A DNA stretch of 64,000 nt, taken from positions 22,083,788 to 22,147,787 of the forward strand of contig NC_088302.1 in NCBI RefSeq assembly GCF_032854445.1, given 5' to 3'. The notes under the pieces were generated by a model. That model was not told where the DNA came from. It saw nothing but the letters and a program-made list of their open reading frames with translations, and ran no database searches. The DNA is from Liolophura sinensis (lineage: Eukaryota; Mollusca; Polyplacophora; Chitonida; Chitonidae). Made by a program: the position numbers and the translations under genes. Below, one piece after another: positions 21,227 to 35,100 of the stretch (the first letter of the stretch is position 1; each line of letters opens with the position of its first letter).

Positions 21227-21711
21227 TAATAAAGGCTATACCTGGGCAAGCGTTCTGCATTTATTCAGATTCCTTCCAATAATAAGGTAAGGGTAGTTAT
21301 ACATGTACATGTATTTTGTTTATATAAATAAATGTGACACTAATACAAATTTTTCACCTGATTGTGTAATATAAATTACGTGCATTTAATGCAATGTATA
21401 ATAGGAATATTGTTGTAAAAGCTTGTACTATATACAGAAAGTGCATGTCGTGGTATGGAATATCAAGATTTGTTAGCCAGAGAGAAGCTATGGTCAACGA
21501 GCGGACATCGTTATACATCATGTCCCTCAAGTTTTACGGAATAGTGTCACATGACCGTCTGGTACGCGATGGGAAACAATAATCACTCTATGTGGTGTAA
21601 TGACCTGAGATCTTAGTTATGGTTTTTCAGAACTGATCGATCGACAACGAAGAGTTAACCATGCTTGGCGGCTAGTTAGCCATGCATGTCCATATGAGTG
21701 TCGCAATGCAC

Positions 21712-21910
21712 AAAAGCTTTGGGTTTAACGTCGTAGTTTACAAGTTTTTGACTGTATGACTACGAGGAGCCACTGGGTGTGTGTACATATACTGTGTCTC
21801 CTTGTGACAGAGCGAGTCCTTGCCGTCAAAGTGCTGTCGCCACTAAAGACATCAGACATGACATCCCACCCAGTCACATTATACTGACACCGGGCCAAAA
21901 AGTCTTATAG
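21712..21910 (+). repeat. dispersed repeat family C
   Basis: It begins 'ctttgggtttaacgtcgtag', runs through 'ctacgaggagccactggg' and 'gacagagcgagtccttgccg', and ends 'cattatactgacaccgggcc'. Other copies are at 43930-44120 and 63315-63545. The 41-bp minisatellite is built from its 3' part. Class unknown; no coding capacity. Confidence 0.65.
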
Positions 21911-22100
21911 GCACGGTTAGTTGGCAAGAACTACCAGCTAAGATTTCTTCCTCGTTTTTGCCTCTTCCTTCAATATTGCACGGAACACAGTGACGACTCT
22001 CTTCAAGGAGTTTTACTGAAAATACATCAAATTAAGTAACTCAAACGAAAATTTCAATCATTTGTACCAAAACTGAGAACAAAACGTCACTTTAAAGCTG
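21911..22100. other. spacer between repeat C and LINE remnant
   Basis: No feature recognised. It is conserved in module II, where the following junction carries about 415 extra bases. Confidence 0.4.
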
Positions 22101-23250
22101 ATGCACTTGACTTTTAAACTTGTCGCCAAGGGGACATCCTTACTCAACTCGGGGAACACAACTTGTTTAGATTTAACTATATGTAGCTCTGAAATTAGCC
22201 CTGGGTTTGTTTTGTATGTTGATAATGAGGCCCCTTGTGCAAGCGATCACTTCCCAGTGCACGCTGTATTTGGTTGGTCTGCTCGTGCTACCTCAACGTC
22301 TTGTCCACCTAGGTGGAAACTGAAGCAAGTTGACTGGAATTCCTTTTCGGTCCTGTGTAACCATGTGTTTACTGAAGAATTAGTTGATGATGATGTTGAC
22401 ATCTTTTATACTAATGTTGGAACAGCTATTAATACTGCTTGCCTTTAAGTCTATTCCCGCTCCTCGGGCAGACCATGCATCAAGAAGTCTGCTCTATGGT
22501 GGTCGGTAGAATGTGATGAGGCCATTAAGGAAAGGATGAGAGCTAACAATAGGACGAATAGAACTATGCTTTATGGTGATATTGAGCAATTTAAACTAAG
22601 ACAAGGGCTTAAAGGGTAATAGATTTGCTCAAAAACTGCATTGGCGTAAGTATTGCTCCTGTATTAATGGGAGAACACCTATTAAGAAAGTGTGGAATAA
22701 AGTTAGAGCTATTAAAGGATCCAGGTCGGCTATTCTGATTCCTTCCCTTGAGATAAATGGTAATGTGCTTTTGGATGATGAGGACAAGGCAGATGTTCTA
22801 GCGCACGGATTATCTTACGTCAGCAGCAATGAAAACTATGATACTTTCTTTCTTCTTCACAAGAAAGAAGTGGAAACTGCAACTGATTTTAGTAACATAC
22901 TGTAGCAGTTCAATTGTTGTATTTGTCTTATGTGCTTTTGTTTCTTATGGTGTTTTGTCAAGTATGCAGGTACCTATGAGTGCGACACTATTCACTCACT
23001 TTAATCCTAATCGATATTTAACCTGCCGAGTGAAGCGTGTGAAATGAATAAACCAATCAGGATTCCTTCCCCTGAACTTGGAGACACTGCTACTAATTGG
23101 ATCCGATTTCATAACATTTCCTGAACTCGTTCTGTTATCCAGTATAACTTTCGAAAGTCACATGAGGTTCGAAATTCATATACGAAAAGAAAGTTCTCCA
23201 ACAACAGATTTTCAGTGAATCAGTTAATGAATATTAATTATGACAAAGGA
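22101..23250 (+). pseudogene. I/Jockey-group LINE remnant: end of endonuclease and linker to the polymerase
   Basis: The first frame (22101-22448) reads the closing part of an APE-type endonuclease: 'CLDLTICSSEISPGF' and then 'CASDHFPVHAVFG', where S-D-H-F-P is the catalytic SDH motif. It then reads the linker start 'WKLKQVDWNSFSVL'. After stops and frame changes come 'SALWWSVECDEAI' and 'LHWRKYCSCINGRTPIKKVW', a typical linker before the reverse transcriptase. No polymerase palm is present. A second, similarly broken copy sits in module II (44765-45900). Confidence 0.75.
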
Positions 23251-23278
23251 GGAACCAGCAGTTGACACAAGTACTAAA

Positions 23279-23362
23279 CAGTTGAGTGTCATATGGGACA
23301 GAGTCCCAGTTGAGTGTCATATGAGACAGGGTCCCAGTTGAGTGTCATATGGGACAGAAAGT
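23279..23362 (+). repeat. 28-bp tandem repeat, three units
   Basis: Three consecutive copies of a unit starting 'cagttgagtgtcatatggga'; the third merges into the TCTCATGAGA-containing repeat. Orthologous copies start at 45915. Confidence 0.8.
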
Positions 23363-23980
23363 CTCATGAGACTCTTGTTTCAAATTATGGTACCAAAGTT
23401 CATTTGATATATTCTGGTATATAGATCTCTGTGCTCCACTTTTGATATCTCAGATAATTTCTACTTGCATGACACTGGAGCTGGATTCTCAGGTCTCGTG
23501 AGACTGGAGAGTGCCAGAAGTTTGGGACTGGAAAAAGTCTCATGAAATTTTTTTTTATTGGTGTTTTACGCCGTATTCAAGAATATTTCACTTATACGAC
23601 GGCGGCCAGCATTATGGTGGGTGGAAACCGGATACAGCCCGGGGAAACCCACGACCATCCGCAGGTTGCTGTCAGACCTTCCCACTTACGGCCGGAGAGA
23701 AAGCCAGGATGAGCTGGACTTGAACTCACAGCGACCGCATTGGTGAGAGGCTCCTGGGTCATTACGCTGCGCTAGCGCGCTAACCGACTGAGCCACGGAG
23801 GCCCAAGTCTCATGAGACCCGTCTCAAATGATAGTACCAAAGTTCAGGTGATTTATTCTGGTATATAGTCTTTGTGGTCCACTTTTGATATCTCAGGCAC
23901 GTTCCCCTTGTTTGAGACTGGAGCTGGATTCTCAGGTATCATGAGACTGAAGAATCCGAGAAGTTTGGAACAGGGAAAAT
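23350..23980 (+). repeat. about 170-bp direct repeat split by a SINE
   Basis: Two diverged copies (about 23360-23535 and 23808-23980) share 'ccaaagttca', 'ttctggtatatag', 'ccacttttgatatctcag' and 'gagctggattctcaggt', and both contain the palindromic 'tctcatgaga' or close variants. The SINE at 23557-23804 separates them. Confidence 0.75.
23557..23804 (-). mobile_element. SINE family A, full length
   Basis: The tRNA head is at the high-coordinate end, the tail at the low end. It is flanked by 'aagtctcatga' on both sides (about 23535 and 23804), a target-site duplication of about 11 bases. The module II orthologue is 46198-46434. Confidence 0.88.
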
Positions 23981-26172
23981 TTCCAGATTTTTGACACTTC
24001 TTGGGACTAGTTCCCACCAAGTATCAACTATCTCTGAATTTTAAAACTGGATCACAGACCACTATTCCCGATACTGGGGCTGTTTCCCAATTCACGGTAC
24101 AAGAAATTTTTCCACTCTTAATAAAATAGCTACTTACTGAGAATGCTTACCAGCAATTTGGTGTCAACTCTCGGCAGATTCCAAGGCCATCTGAAAAATC
24201 AGCTGATTTAAAGATTTCCACATGGTGTGGGCGGAGCAGTGAACCAAATCAGGAGACTCTAATTGGACAGAAGAGCAATTTTTGACAGTTTGTAAACACA
24301 GATGACACGATGATGTCAGCACGATCGCAAACGGCGGCAACACAAACGTCTGCTTTCGAGGTTGAACTGAGGACAATAAATTTCATGTTTCCTGTGTGAA
24401 ACAAGAACGAAAATAGAAGGTAAAAGTTTTCCAGATAAGACAAGGACATAGAATTTCGTAATTTCTACATTATCATCACTACACTGCTGAAAAATACTTA
24501 TAATTATCAAAAATATGTAGAAACGTCGATACAACAGCAACAACATCACTCGTCCATGAAACAGATAAACGTAAGTTTAAAACTTCCTACGAGAATAAAT
24601 AAACGCTATATTGGCAAATATTGACTTCGTAAATTAACTAGTATGGCTTCAGGAAACGATCTTAACAAAACTTCTGGGAAAATTCATTAAAACATGAATA
24701 TATGAAACTTCCCGACGTTAAATTTATTTCTTAGATCCTACTACATTAAATCCCGCTACAATATCTTCAGCGTTCGATGAAATAAATTAAATAATACATA
24801 CATCCACGAAGCCTGTATATTTTAAACTGAGTAGTAAACGATAAATGCTGCAACAGTTGTCCTTTATACTGGTGGCAAATGTTCGTAAAAAATAAACGGC
24901 CACAATTGCCCTCATTTTGTTAACGGTGAAGAAACCGTGAACACATGCTGACTGACACATGGCAGGTTTCAATTCATTTCGATGTGAGGAAAACATGCGC
25001 AAATAAGCAATGACAACACAAGCTATACGACACCCTGAAAGAAATCATTGTCTTACAATCACGCAGGCCCCTTGTTAACTGAATGGCCTAGAATATAGAA
25101 TAAAATGTTAGAATTGAGGATGTCTACAGTGTCACTATCATAGAGCTGCTTTACGCAGCTAAAAATGTCTGAAAAACCACAGTTAGGTTGACAGACAGAC
25201 ACGCTAAAAAAGTAATTGTCCCGTTCTTAGCAAGCTATGCAGCCATATAAGAAAGATTGTTGTGCCGCTAGAGAAAGCAGTGTTACTTCAAGGTCATAAA
25301 ACCGTCCCCGACCACACAGTTGGTAGAACGTCCGCATCGGGAGGCGGTAGATCCAGGGCCAATCCTGGGGTCGGGTCACACGTAAGACCTTAAAATGGAA
25401 GCTTGAATCTTGCGTTCAGCATGAAGAGGATAGTGCAAGGGCTGGTTGACCCGTATCAGTATAATGGCCCAGGCGCGCCATTGCCATCGATAAGTCGTCT
25501 CAGTGAAACACCAGATAAATTCGGAGTTGTCAAGTTATGAATGTGTTAGCAGAGAATTGTGGCAGAATTTTGCTCTCGATCTGGATCCTTGAGTACAAAT
25601 ATCCACCTATATAATTCTGCCTTGCGATGGAATCTGGCCTGGTATGATAACTATCTAAGGTGCTTGAATATAAAATACCGGAACATGTAGAGGGTAAAAA
25701 AAAAATAGAGCGGCGAGGGCAGTGTGATTGTTGGCAAACAGTCACACGCAACCAGAGAAATGCGGTTCACAAATAACACACAAGTGCATGTAATAGATAT
25801 AGATGGCTACGTATATTTTGTATTCAGATATCACAGTAATCTTCCTAAATGGCCCCATTTTCCATACGAGCTTATCAAATCCGAGAATATCTATGTTCAG
25901 AGAATGCAAAAACAAAAAAATAACAAACAAAAATCGAAAATATCCAAAGCACGGCCATCATAACAATTCTTAAAAATATTTTGATGAATCATTTCTATAA
26001 TCTTAGCCGACGGTAGTAGCTGGATTCAGATAAGCTATTAGAAAATCCCCTGAGTGAAAGCCGCAGCCACAGCCGCAGTAGCTGCAGCTTGGTATTTGCC
26101 ATGTAGGTGTCCACTGAGTACCACAACGAAGCAGTTTGGACAATGACAGAACTGTTAAAGGGTTTATCTGAT
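23981..26172. other. intergenic sequence before SLC22-B
   Basis: No supported gene. It holds a SINE-B fragment at 25301-25519. A GC-richer patch at 24225-24380 has a GGGCGG box, nearby CCAAT-like elements and a short ATG frame, none of it supported as a promoter or exon. The rest is unrecognised and conserved in module II (46606-48804). Confidence 0.5.
25301..25519 (+). mobile_element. SINE family B, 3'-truncated
   Basis: Head 'cacacagttggtagaacgtc' and body 'tagtgcaagggctggttgac' match the family. The copy stops before the usual tail. Orthologue at 47934-48152. Confidence 0.75.
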
Positions 26173-29100
26173 CTATTTCTTGGACCATTTCTCGATCTCC
26201 TCGATGGTTTGAGGCAGTTCTTTGTCTTTTGTCTCCGGTAGGAAGAGCACCAAACCGCAAACTACTAGGGATAGACTTCCAAATACAGTACCTGGTACCC
26301 ACGGGTAGTACTTCATCTGAAATGTGCACAAATTAGAACAGTTTAAAGAAAAAGGAAAAGTTCGAGACGTCATCGACGTGGAACACTGTAATAATTTTAA
26401 TGAATTAATTACAATCACTGAAAAATTTAAAACATAGATAAGGTGTGTTAGATTTCATGCTGTCCTTTCCTTCGACTGTTCCCTTGATGAAAAGCTCTGA
26501 GTGCTTTTCATCTGCGATGGTCAACTCTGTTTGGCTTGGGAAGAGTGCCGGGTTGAAAAGTTGGGTTGTTGGAGGGGGGGGGGGGGGAGAGTTTTCTGGT
26601 CTCCCTGACATTGACGATAGATTGTATTTTTAAATACGCAGGCGTGGTAGCTTCTGATTACACATCTGAACACTATATATATGGCTTCTGACTTACCACG
26701 AGGAGCGAGAAAGGGGCGATCATGCCACCAATACGGGCTGATGCAGAGGAGATGCCTAACCCCAGACTCCTGAAACACGACATAAGGCTACATATTTATA
26801 AGGCAAATAGTTGTCACATAAATAGAACTGCATCATTCAACAAAAATCTATGCCAGTCTTCAATTTATGTGCATTTTTGTCTGTTTTTCTTTTCTCTATA
26901 TATGTCACAAACTTATCAGACTATCTGGATCCAAACCCAGAGCTCACCAAGGATATTGAGCTCCCATATTGATCATATCATTGCCAAATTGGTACGTTTG
27001 AACAATCATACATCGATTAAGCTAAAGTATGCCTCTTCAATAAACCCACGGCATGCTTAGTACGTTCATCTAGATATCCATGGTGCATGCGTGTGGACAC
27101 TTTGTTTATGACTAATGCCTTAATTACTCCGCTTGCGCAAGTTTGAGCTATGTTGTTTGTGGAAATGAAAAAAGGAGAATAATTGGTATTTTGGGGACAT
27201 GAGACTATTTCGCTCTGTCTTTAAAGCTTAAACTATTAAACCACTTGGCTTTTACAACCGGCCCTGGTTCATTGTCCCTTTCAGGACCGACCCATCCTTA
27301 CACTGGCTATAGCAGATTTTCACATATCAATCAACGTAAATCCAGTTAAATCCGCGTCTGTGCACGTGTTATCGTCGGAAATCGGTAATCGAAATATAAA
27401 TCTATATAGAAGGTAGCATTATAACTTTTTCAAACCGTACGATTATTTTAACATTATAAAAATATAAATGCGAGTCTGATATTTATGACAATTATTTGAG
27501 CTGTCTTGGCGAATAAAGAAAATGTTATTTGATTAGCGAATACGTTTTTTAATTTGCCAACAATCCCCGGTACATAGCTTCTTTATCTGGTTTAAATTAA
27601 ATACTAAAACAGCTAGATGTAGCGTCGGTCATGACAATCACCAAAAGATGCTGAATGGGCAAACTAACGGCTTTGGCGCAGTTCCCAAGCCCTTTTTCTG
27701 TATATGAGGTTACATATAACCCCTTCTTCTGTATATTCGAATCCACCTTGTGATTTGGCCGGCTGCTCCGAGTCAGCAGGTTTGTATATCACCTGAATGG
27801 TGTCGTGTAAGTGAAATATTAATTACTATACGGCGTTAAAACACTTAAAACTATGTACATGTAAATAATTAATTATAATACAAAATAAAATAGGTCAAAA
27901 AATCTTGTACAGCAGTTTGCAAGTCCATACCTGAGGTTTGTAGGGTACAGCTCTGGTGTGTATGTGAAGAGAGACCCAAACGCGGCTGAGGCTCCAAACT
28001 TGCCAGTTATGGACAGAGCAGTGACAGCAAGACCGTTCCCTGCAAATAACTCGTACATTTATAGCCACTCATTTAGTATATTGTAGAATAAGAAAAGGTG
28101 ATTAAATCAAAGGCAGCGGTGAGTCTGTGGGCTTCAATCTACCAATGCATAGGTAGTAGTTTGAAACTCACCTATATAGTCAGTCTACTGTTGGACAGCA
28201 AACGATCCTCTGTATACACACACTGGAATGTTTAACATAGTACAGGAGTAGTGTAACTCTAAGGAAAGTAATGATGTCTCGATGTATTACAAAGTGTCGA
28301 AATAAAGCGACAAAATGTCGAGGTAACATAGATGTTTGTTGCACACAATTTTGAGGAAACATATATTCTTTGTGTGCAACATGTACTTTGTAATGACATG
28401 CTTCTCATGCCCATATCTTAGCAACATATATGTCACAACAGGTTCTCTCCATGCCGGTCTGAGTTGCAAACGGTAACTTTTGATCAATAAACTGCAAATA
28501 AACGTATAATATTGTCCATATGTTACAAAGCATATGCTATGTTTCGTTAATGTCTCTGTATAGACCACGACGTATAAAACATTAGAGTTTCAACGATGCT
28601 ATTGTGAGATTCTTAGGACCTACATTCATGGTGTGAAGATGAATGGGCTGTAATCGGGTGAAATGAATATTCTTTTGACTCAGGCGAGAACAAACCTGTA
28701 ATACGGAGCCTAATTTCGGTAAATTGAAGCAGTGCAGTGGTTTGTGTTTGGCACTGTTTGTCCCCAAGAGAAGGAAATTATCACATTTACCGAAAACAAA
28801 AAAATGGGTCGGCCCGAATTTAGCGACGTTACCATTTTTTTTAAGCATGTTCCGACAGAATAACTGGAAATACAACCGTTTTGTATCATGTAGCTCAAGA
28901 GAGCGAGGAAACATCAATACCCTAAATTCGACAGGTGTTTTATGAACTAAGTATTGTGCTTCATAATAACGATGCTCTGGGCAGGTTTACATACCCAAAT
29001 AGAAGAAAAAATTACGGGGATGCTAAAACACATTGCGACAGAACACTCTGAAGCCGGAGTTGCTTCAGAAATGCCCAAGATCCCAAAAATCAAAACCCGA

Positions 29101-32100
29101 TCTTTCTCAGAAAACTGAAAAACTTCCTATACGGACTATACGAACTTACGTGTCAAGGACTGATCTTTGGGCAAAGGCCTGATAATCGCCGTGAGGTAGC
29201 CCCCTTAGCCACCTGAGCCTAATGACCAGCTGAATTTATTTCTGGTTTACAAGCATCACCTCTAGAGACCTTACCATACACCTCTTTCAACGCAACAGCA
29301 GCAATGAGAGCCGTTCCAGCGATGCCATCAAAGATGAATATTGTAGCTTTCCTTCCAAATCTGTATTAAAAGACATGTGAATGAATGAAAAACTGCCCGA
29401 CAATATCCAAAAGGCAATTTTCAGTGTCATATTCTGTGTCACACACCCATAACCATTGCAAGCTGTTCATAATCTGGCATGGTAAGTACCTGACCCACAT
29501 CAGATATTTTTTCAGGTGCTGCGAGACTATTCAGTATCAACAGTATGCATGTTTAACCTATGAAAACTAGCCCTTGCTTTCGAATGAAAAATAAGTGACT
29601 CGTTGCAAAATATTGAGAATTGAGAGTACGTTAATATATATACGCGTTTAGCCAATGAAAATGAGCCCTTGAGTTCGATTTGATTTGTACTAACCCATAA
29701 CGTGTAATGTCATCTACTTGTAAGTACTCTCCTTATAGGATAACATATCAGATTCAAGTTAAAGTAAATTTATTTTAGGTTGATTCAGGCTAACGATCAC
29801 AAAATCATTCGATTTCAATAAAGCATCCGTAATTTCATGGAATTTGTAGCGCTGTAGCACAGAAAGTTAATAATGCTTGGCGAAAAATGATAAAAGTTAT
29901 CAGTTTTTGAAAATTCTGGGTGATTTACAGTAAGTCATTGTTTATAACCATTTTGGCAAGTACTGCCATGAAGGTGGTAAGATAAAGGCAAACAATAATT
30001 TAACAGGAGCCCGAATTCCTGATGTATTTATTTATTGAATGTCTACCTCATGTATAACTCCGTGGAACACGCGTGCTGACGTCGAGCATTGTATGTGAAT
30101 AGACTTAGTGTATAAATGCCCAATGGCACCTACGCCGGTAGGTGGTTATGGCAAACTCTGACCAAAAGAAAAAATCGCGCATAATCGTCGTAAATCTTGG
30201 AATGATCGTATCAGAGAAGGGGGGATCTTAACAAATCTGTATGAATCTGAAAATATATAACCAGCGATCGCAAGGCGGTTGTACTGGTCGCAGGTGATTT
30301 TTGTGCGTTCACAAACTAGCTGTCATGGTTTACGATCTACATTTACATAATATTGACTACTCTTAATCGATAAGGTTTTGTCGTACGAGCTAAGTACATC
30401 TCAGACAATCTGAATTAAGTGTATGGCCAGGTTTGTCCGAGTGCCTTTGATTTCTTTCCACAACATAACTATGTTTAGATTTATTTATTTATTGTTTTAC
30501 GCCGTACTCAAGAATATTTCACTTATACGACGGCGGCCAGGATTATGGTGGGTGGAAAGCGGGCATAGCCCGGGGGAAACCCACGACCATCCGCAGGTTG
30601 CTGTCAGACCTTCCCACATACGGCCGGAGAGGAAGCCAGCATGAGCTGGACTTGAACTCACATCGACTGCATTGGTGAGAGACTCCTGGGTCATTACGCT
30701 GCGTTAGTACGCTAACCAACAGAGCCACGGAGGCCCCACTATGTTTAGAGGGCATGACTTAACGACTTAACGGCTGGTATATGAATGTCTGTTTTGATTC
30801 CTATGGATTAGCCCAATTCATATTTAATTCATATTATTTTTTAAGATATTGAAGTTACGCATCAGTTTTAATTTAGTTCAAGCATGGTAAATATGTATCG
30901 ACCTAATACTGAGATAACAATGTAATGAGATATGATTATAACAACAAATCAAGATAGTGGTACTCTACAGTTGATGAGACATAGCGTTCACAGTGATATA
31001 TATGTATGCGTTCATGCAAACACCAGATGTGTAATGTCACCATACCGTTGCATTGTTAGATAAGAGATAATGCCAGAGGGAAGCTCCACAGCTGCGATTA
31101 GAGCAAAGTTGACGAAGCGATCTCCGGCCAGTTTAGATGAGGCCAATGTCAGGCCAAAATACACCAGGCTATTCACAATCCTGAAAAAGGGGGTATAATC
31201 TGTTATATACATTGATGTGTTTTCGTAAGCAGCATTTAAACACTGTTCATATTAACCCCATGTGCTTCTGCATGCTAAGCGTGACATTTTCTTGTGAAAT
31301 CCCCTATCAATTGCACTGCATCAAGGATTTTTCATATGTAAAGACCATTATTAGTGGGGTTGCTATACCTCTCGTACATATATGCAACCGATCCTATACA
31401 GATCACTGACATTTTTTAAATTCTCTTGGTATTTTAACATTGGTAATACCAAATTTAGGATCCACAAATTTAATACGGAATTTTCTCATCCCATTAACTT
31501 TTTATTGCACACATTTATTTCTGATGTGATATTCGCCAGAGAAAGTTAAAAAAGGCCTGTATTTGTGGATGATTTGACATAAGGATTTACCTACCATCCG
31601 AGGCATGTGACGGAAGCTGTCAATAATAACCGCCTACTTCTAATCACGTCAAGAACTGTGTACTTCTTTGCGGGAGGAGCAACAAGTTTGTCATCAAGTA
31701 ACAATTCATCGGATTCCTTTGACGTTGTCCTAGGGCTGGAAGCTTTAATATCTCCCTCTTGATCCGGAACAAACCCCATTACGCTGGTTTTCGAATCTTC
31801 GTGAAACCTCCCGTTGTTGCCCAAAACTTCCTCTGATTTCGCGGAAGCAGTAACCTGTGAATCCGCAGGCGTAGACTTTTCCAGACAGCCGGTCGGTTCG
31901 TTGTCATAAAGACTGCTTGCGGCTGATATGTTGGATAGGGATTCTTTCGGAGTAGATTTATTATCTAGCGCATTATCATGGTATTGTGTGACTGGATGTA
32001 AAGTCACAGGTTTTAAGGCAACCTTCATTTGCATCGACTTGTTATCGCCGTAATCCAGACATGCTTGCAGAACTGTGTTGATATCTGCCTTATTTTTGCG

Positions 32101-35100
32101 GATAGCCTTTTGAATGATTTGTGCTGCTCTCTTGCCTTTGTTGTTTGCGTACAACCAGCGGAGGGATTCATCTAGAAGACTGAGAACAGTGACATAAAGA
32201 TGGTAACAATTATGGAAGAATCAATGACAGAGTTAACGAATGACATCTATCCACAAGTATAAATACTTTGAGAACAAAGTTCCATTGATTTCGCTCCTAA
32301 AATAATGAATTTATAACAGCTGAGAAAGTTTTGAAATTTACGAAGGGATAGCACGATGGCCAGAACGTGGAATAACTCAAGGTGAGCTAATTAAGGGCCA
32401 TTATGCACAAAGAGCTGTGAATAGGTTATCTAAATAGCTATTCTTTTCAGCTGGAATGTAACCATACATTACTAATGCACACATGTGAACTGCACTGTGC
32501 ATTGGAAGCAATGCCCGTGTTAAAAGTGTTCTGAAAAGCGTGTGCGGCTTTAAAGCATGCCCAAAAGTTCTTTCACAACAATTCAGTACCTTAGGAAGGA
32601 ACACTGTCCAATATAAAATTTGGAAGATTCCCTCATTTTGGAAACTATGTATGTCTCTTTACGACGTTCATTTGAAGATATGCCTTCACGTTGTTGGCCC
32701 AAGATCCCTGTAATGACATATTAAATATGTAACAGTATTGCTGGTACGGATTATACTCACAATGTTTGGAGAAGGACCATAAGAGATGCACTGCTAAAAG
32801 CCAGCTGGAGATACCGCCAGTTGTGCTCCTGGAAGAGGTAACCAAGGCCACTCATAAGGGCCAGGTTTATGCTCCAGGTTCCTGTACCGATCAGGTGCAC
32901 GATGGCCCTCTTCTCTACCGGGATTATCTCTAGTGGCAGAACGCTCCCTGTCATGACGATACCCTAGAAAAGTAAACGGAAGCATACAATAACCCGAAAC
33001 AGCAGTGATGAAAGCATACAAGACAATAAGAGAACAGTGGTGCAAGGATGCAATAAAGCTGTAATGCAAGCATTTAGCGTGCACGTCATGTAGAGTACAA
33101 AATATATCTATAGCCGTATTTATAGCACTACCAAATTATGAATATGTGATATTGCGACTGGTTTTGAGACGTTTAATTTTACCTGCTGAAAAGCTCCTGT
33201 AGGAAATCGGAGGATGGAGAAAACGAGAATACTGGGAGAAAACGCCGTTCCTACTCCAATAGCGAACATAGCCCATTGGCTAATGATGCAGACCCACTTT
33301 CGGCCGTAGCGGTCGGCTAATATGGTCATCACAGTGGCTCCTAAAGCTTGGCCGGCAACAAAGATTGTCTGTGTCAGCTGCATCTGATATTCCTTGTCAC
33401 AAACCAAGTCCCACTGCAAAATTGATATATTACGTACTAAACACTACAAAACAGAAGCACGGCATGGAGAGTAAAATGATAGCAACGACAACAGTGTGAC
33501 AGTTGGTAAATATTCACACGTAATTTACGTCAGTCATGGTTTCATTTTAATTGTTCAAGCTTAAATAGTAGAAACTGATACAAGCCCTGGCACCATTACC
33601 CACGCGGAAGGTACAGGAATGCAGTGATGTTAATTTCAGTTTGTTAGATGTCACTGATCTAGAATTACCCAATGCTATATTGTCTTCGACATGAAATGAA
33701 TAAACGTCTCAGAATTAGCAATTTTCACATTTTTCTTACCTCAGTCACGATGGTGGCCGTCTCCAGTGGTGCATCATACCAGTAGCCATGGTGACATGGT
33801 GACGTCACATTTGTCCAAGTATCCCTCACTTTACAATCGCCTTCCTGAACGTAATGTGTAACATTGTGTTCTAACAGCTCAGTCGTGTTGTCGACAACAA
33901 GACAGGAAAAGGGTGGCTCGTAACCTGGAAACATTATTAGTGCTACATAACAGTGTACAAGCAGTCTGTTTAGTGAACAAAAAATTCTGAAAGTCTTCTA
34001 GTTTTTAGGATAGATATTAGTTGTGCTGAATGTAAAAGACACATTTCTCTTACAGTTTTTTGTGGAAACAAACATATGTTTATGCTGTTCGTTAGGTAGA
34101 TCCTGTGAGAAAAGAGAAACTGTGTACTCCTGTTATGATTACATGTATATGGGCTGAAGGGAGCAGACCAGATGTCCCATAAATTAGAAGAATTACAATA
34201 TTTATTAACACTGTGAATCAGTGACATTATTATTTATCTATTTATGTTTCTTAAGCCGTTCTGAATAACGTTTTACTTACAGTTTGGTGGACAGTTTTAT
34301 CAGTGAATGAAACTGGGTGCTCGTTGAAAATCTTCATTTGCACGGTAAATTACAACAGGATTATTACCAACATGCCCTACTAGAGAAAGACAAGTGATGC
34401 AGCAGACTTCATGTACTGTATGAACTTAAACCACCATATTGTTGATCTTTTCACGGATCGTAATTATTTGTAAGTCCCAAATTCCATGTGCTTAAAAAAC
34501 CACAATCAGAACAGGAAATAGCCTCAATTGTGGCTGGTACATTGTTTTGCAGTAAAGAATCAGTGTGTGCATATTTCAAACTTTCACCAAAACATGTTAA
34601 CTGTATAAATGTGTTTCAAGTTTTGAATTAAATCTTAAGACGTTTGATGGACGTGAACCCTGACGAGGAATCTCCGTGATTACCTGTACCTGTACTTAAT
34701 GGCCGAAAGACATGCACCTTAATCACTCTGCTATGACCCACAGTGGGACGTACATACCGCAGTTTCGGTTGAAAGGGACCATCTAGTGCCAATAGACACA
34801 CACCTACATGCCACTAGATAAAGATTTAGAATATAACTGTTAGTATCAGACATTCGAATAGTAGTCATCAACCATAACAGAGGTCCCAGGTCCCAGACTA
34901 TTTTCTAAAACAGCGCTCAATAAAAACTAGCGAAAGAGTTAAGGATGTGTGGAAAGTAAGAAATGAGGACGGAGCTATATAAAGAGAAACGGTCAACATG
35001 TCTCAAGGTCATAATGTCAGTCAAAATACATGTTATCAGCATCCAAATTGTGTACCATGTTACTTTATAAATTATCCATGAAAAAATATGTCTCTCAAGA

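Noticed and set aside
24225-24460. GC-richer patch with GGGCGG, CCAAT-like boxes and a short ATG frame, possible promoter plus first exon
   Set aside because: No splice partner or protein family is recognisable, and the frame ends after about 29 codons; the boxes are short enough to be chance.
26573-26589. Poly-G run as a possible G-quadruplex or regulatory element
   Set aside because: A simple homopolymer in an SLC22 intron that is interrupted in module III; most likely slippage.
28582-28917. 111-codon minus-strand frame, with a 122-codon counterpart at 51173-51541
   Set aside because: It lies inside the intron between SLC22 exons 7 and 8, has no recognisable domain, and the modules are too similar for frame conservation to mean much.
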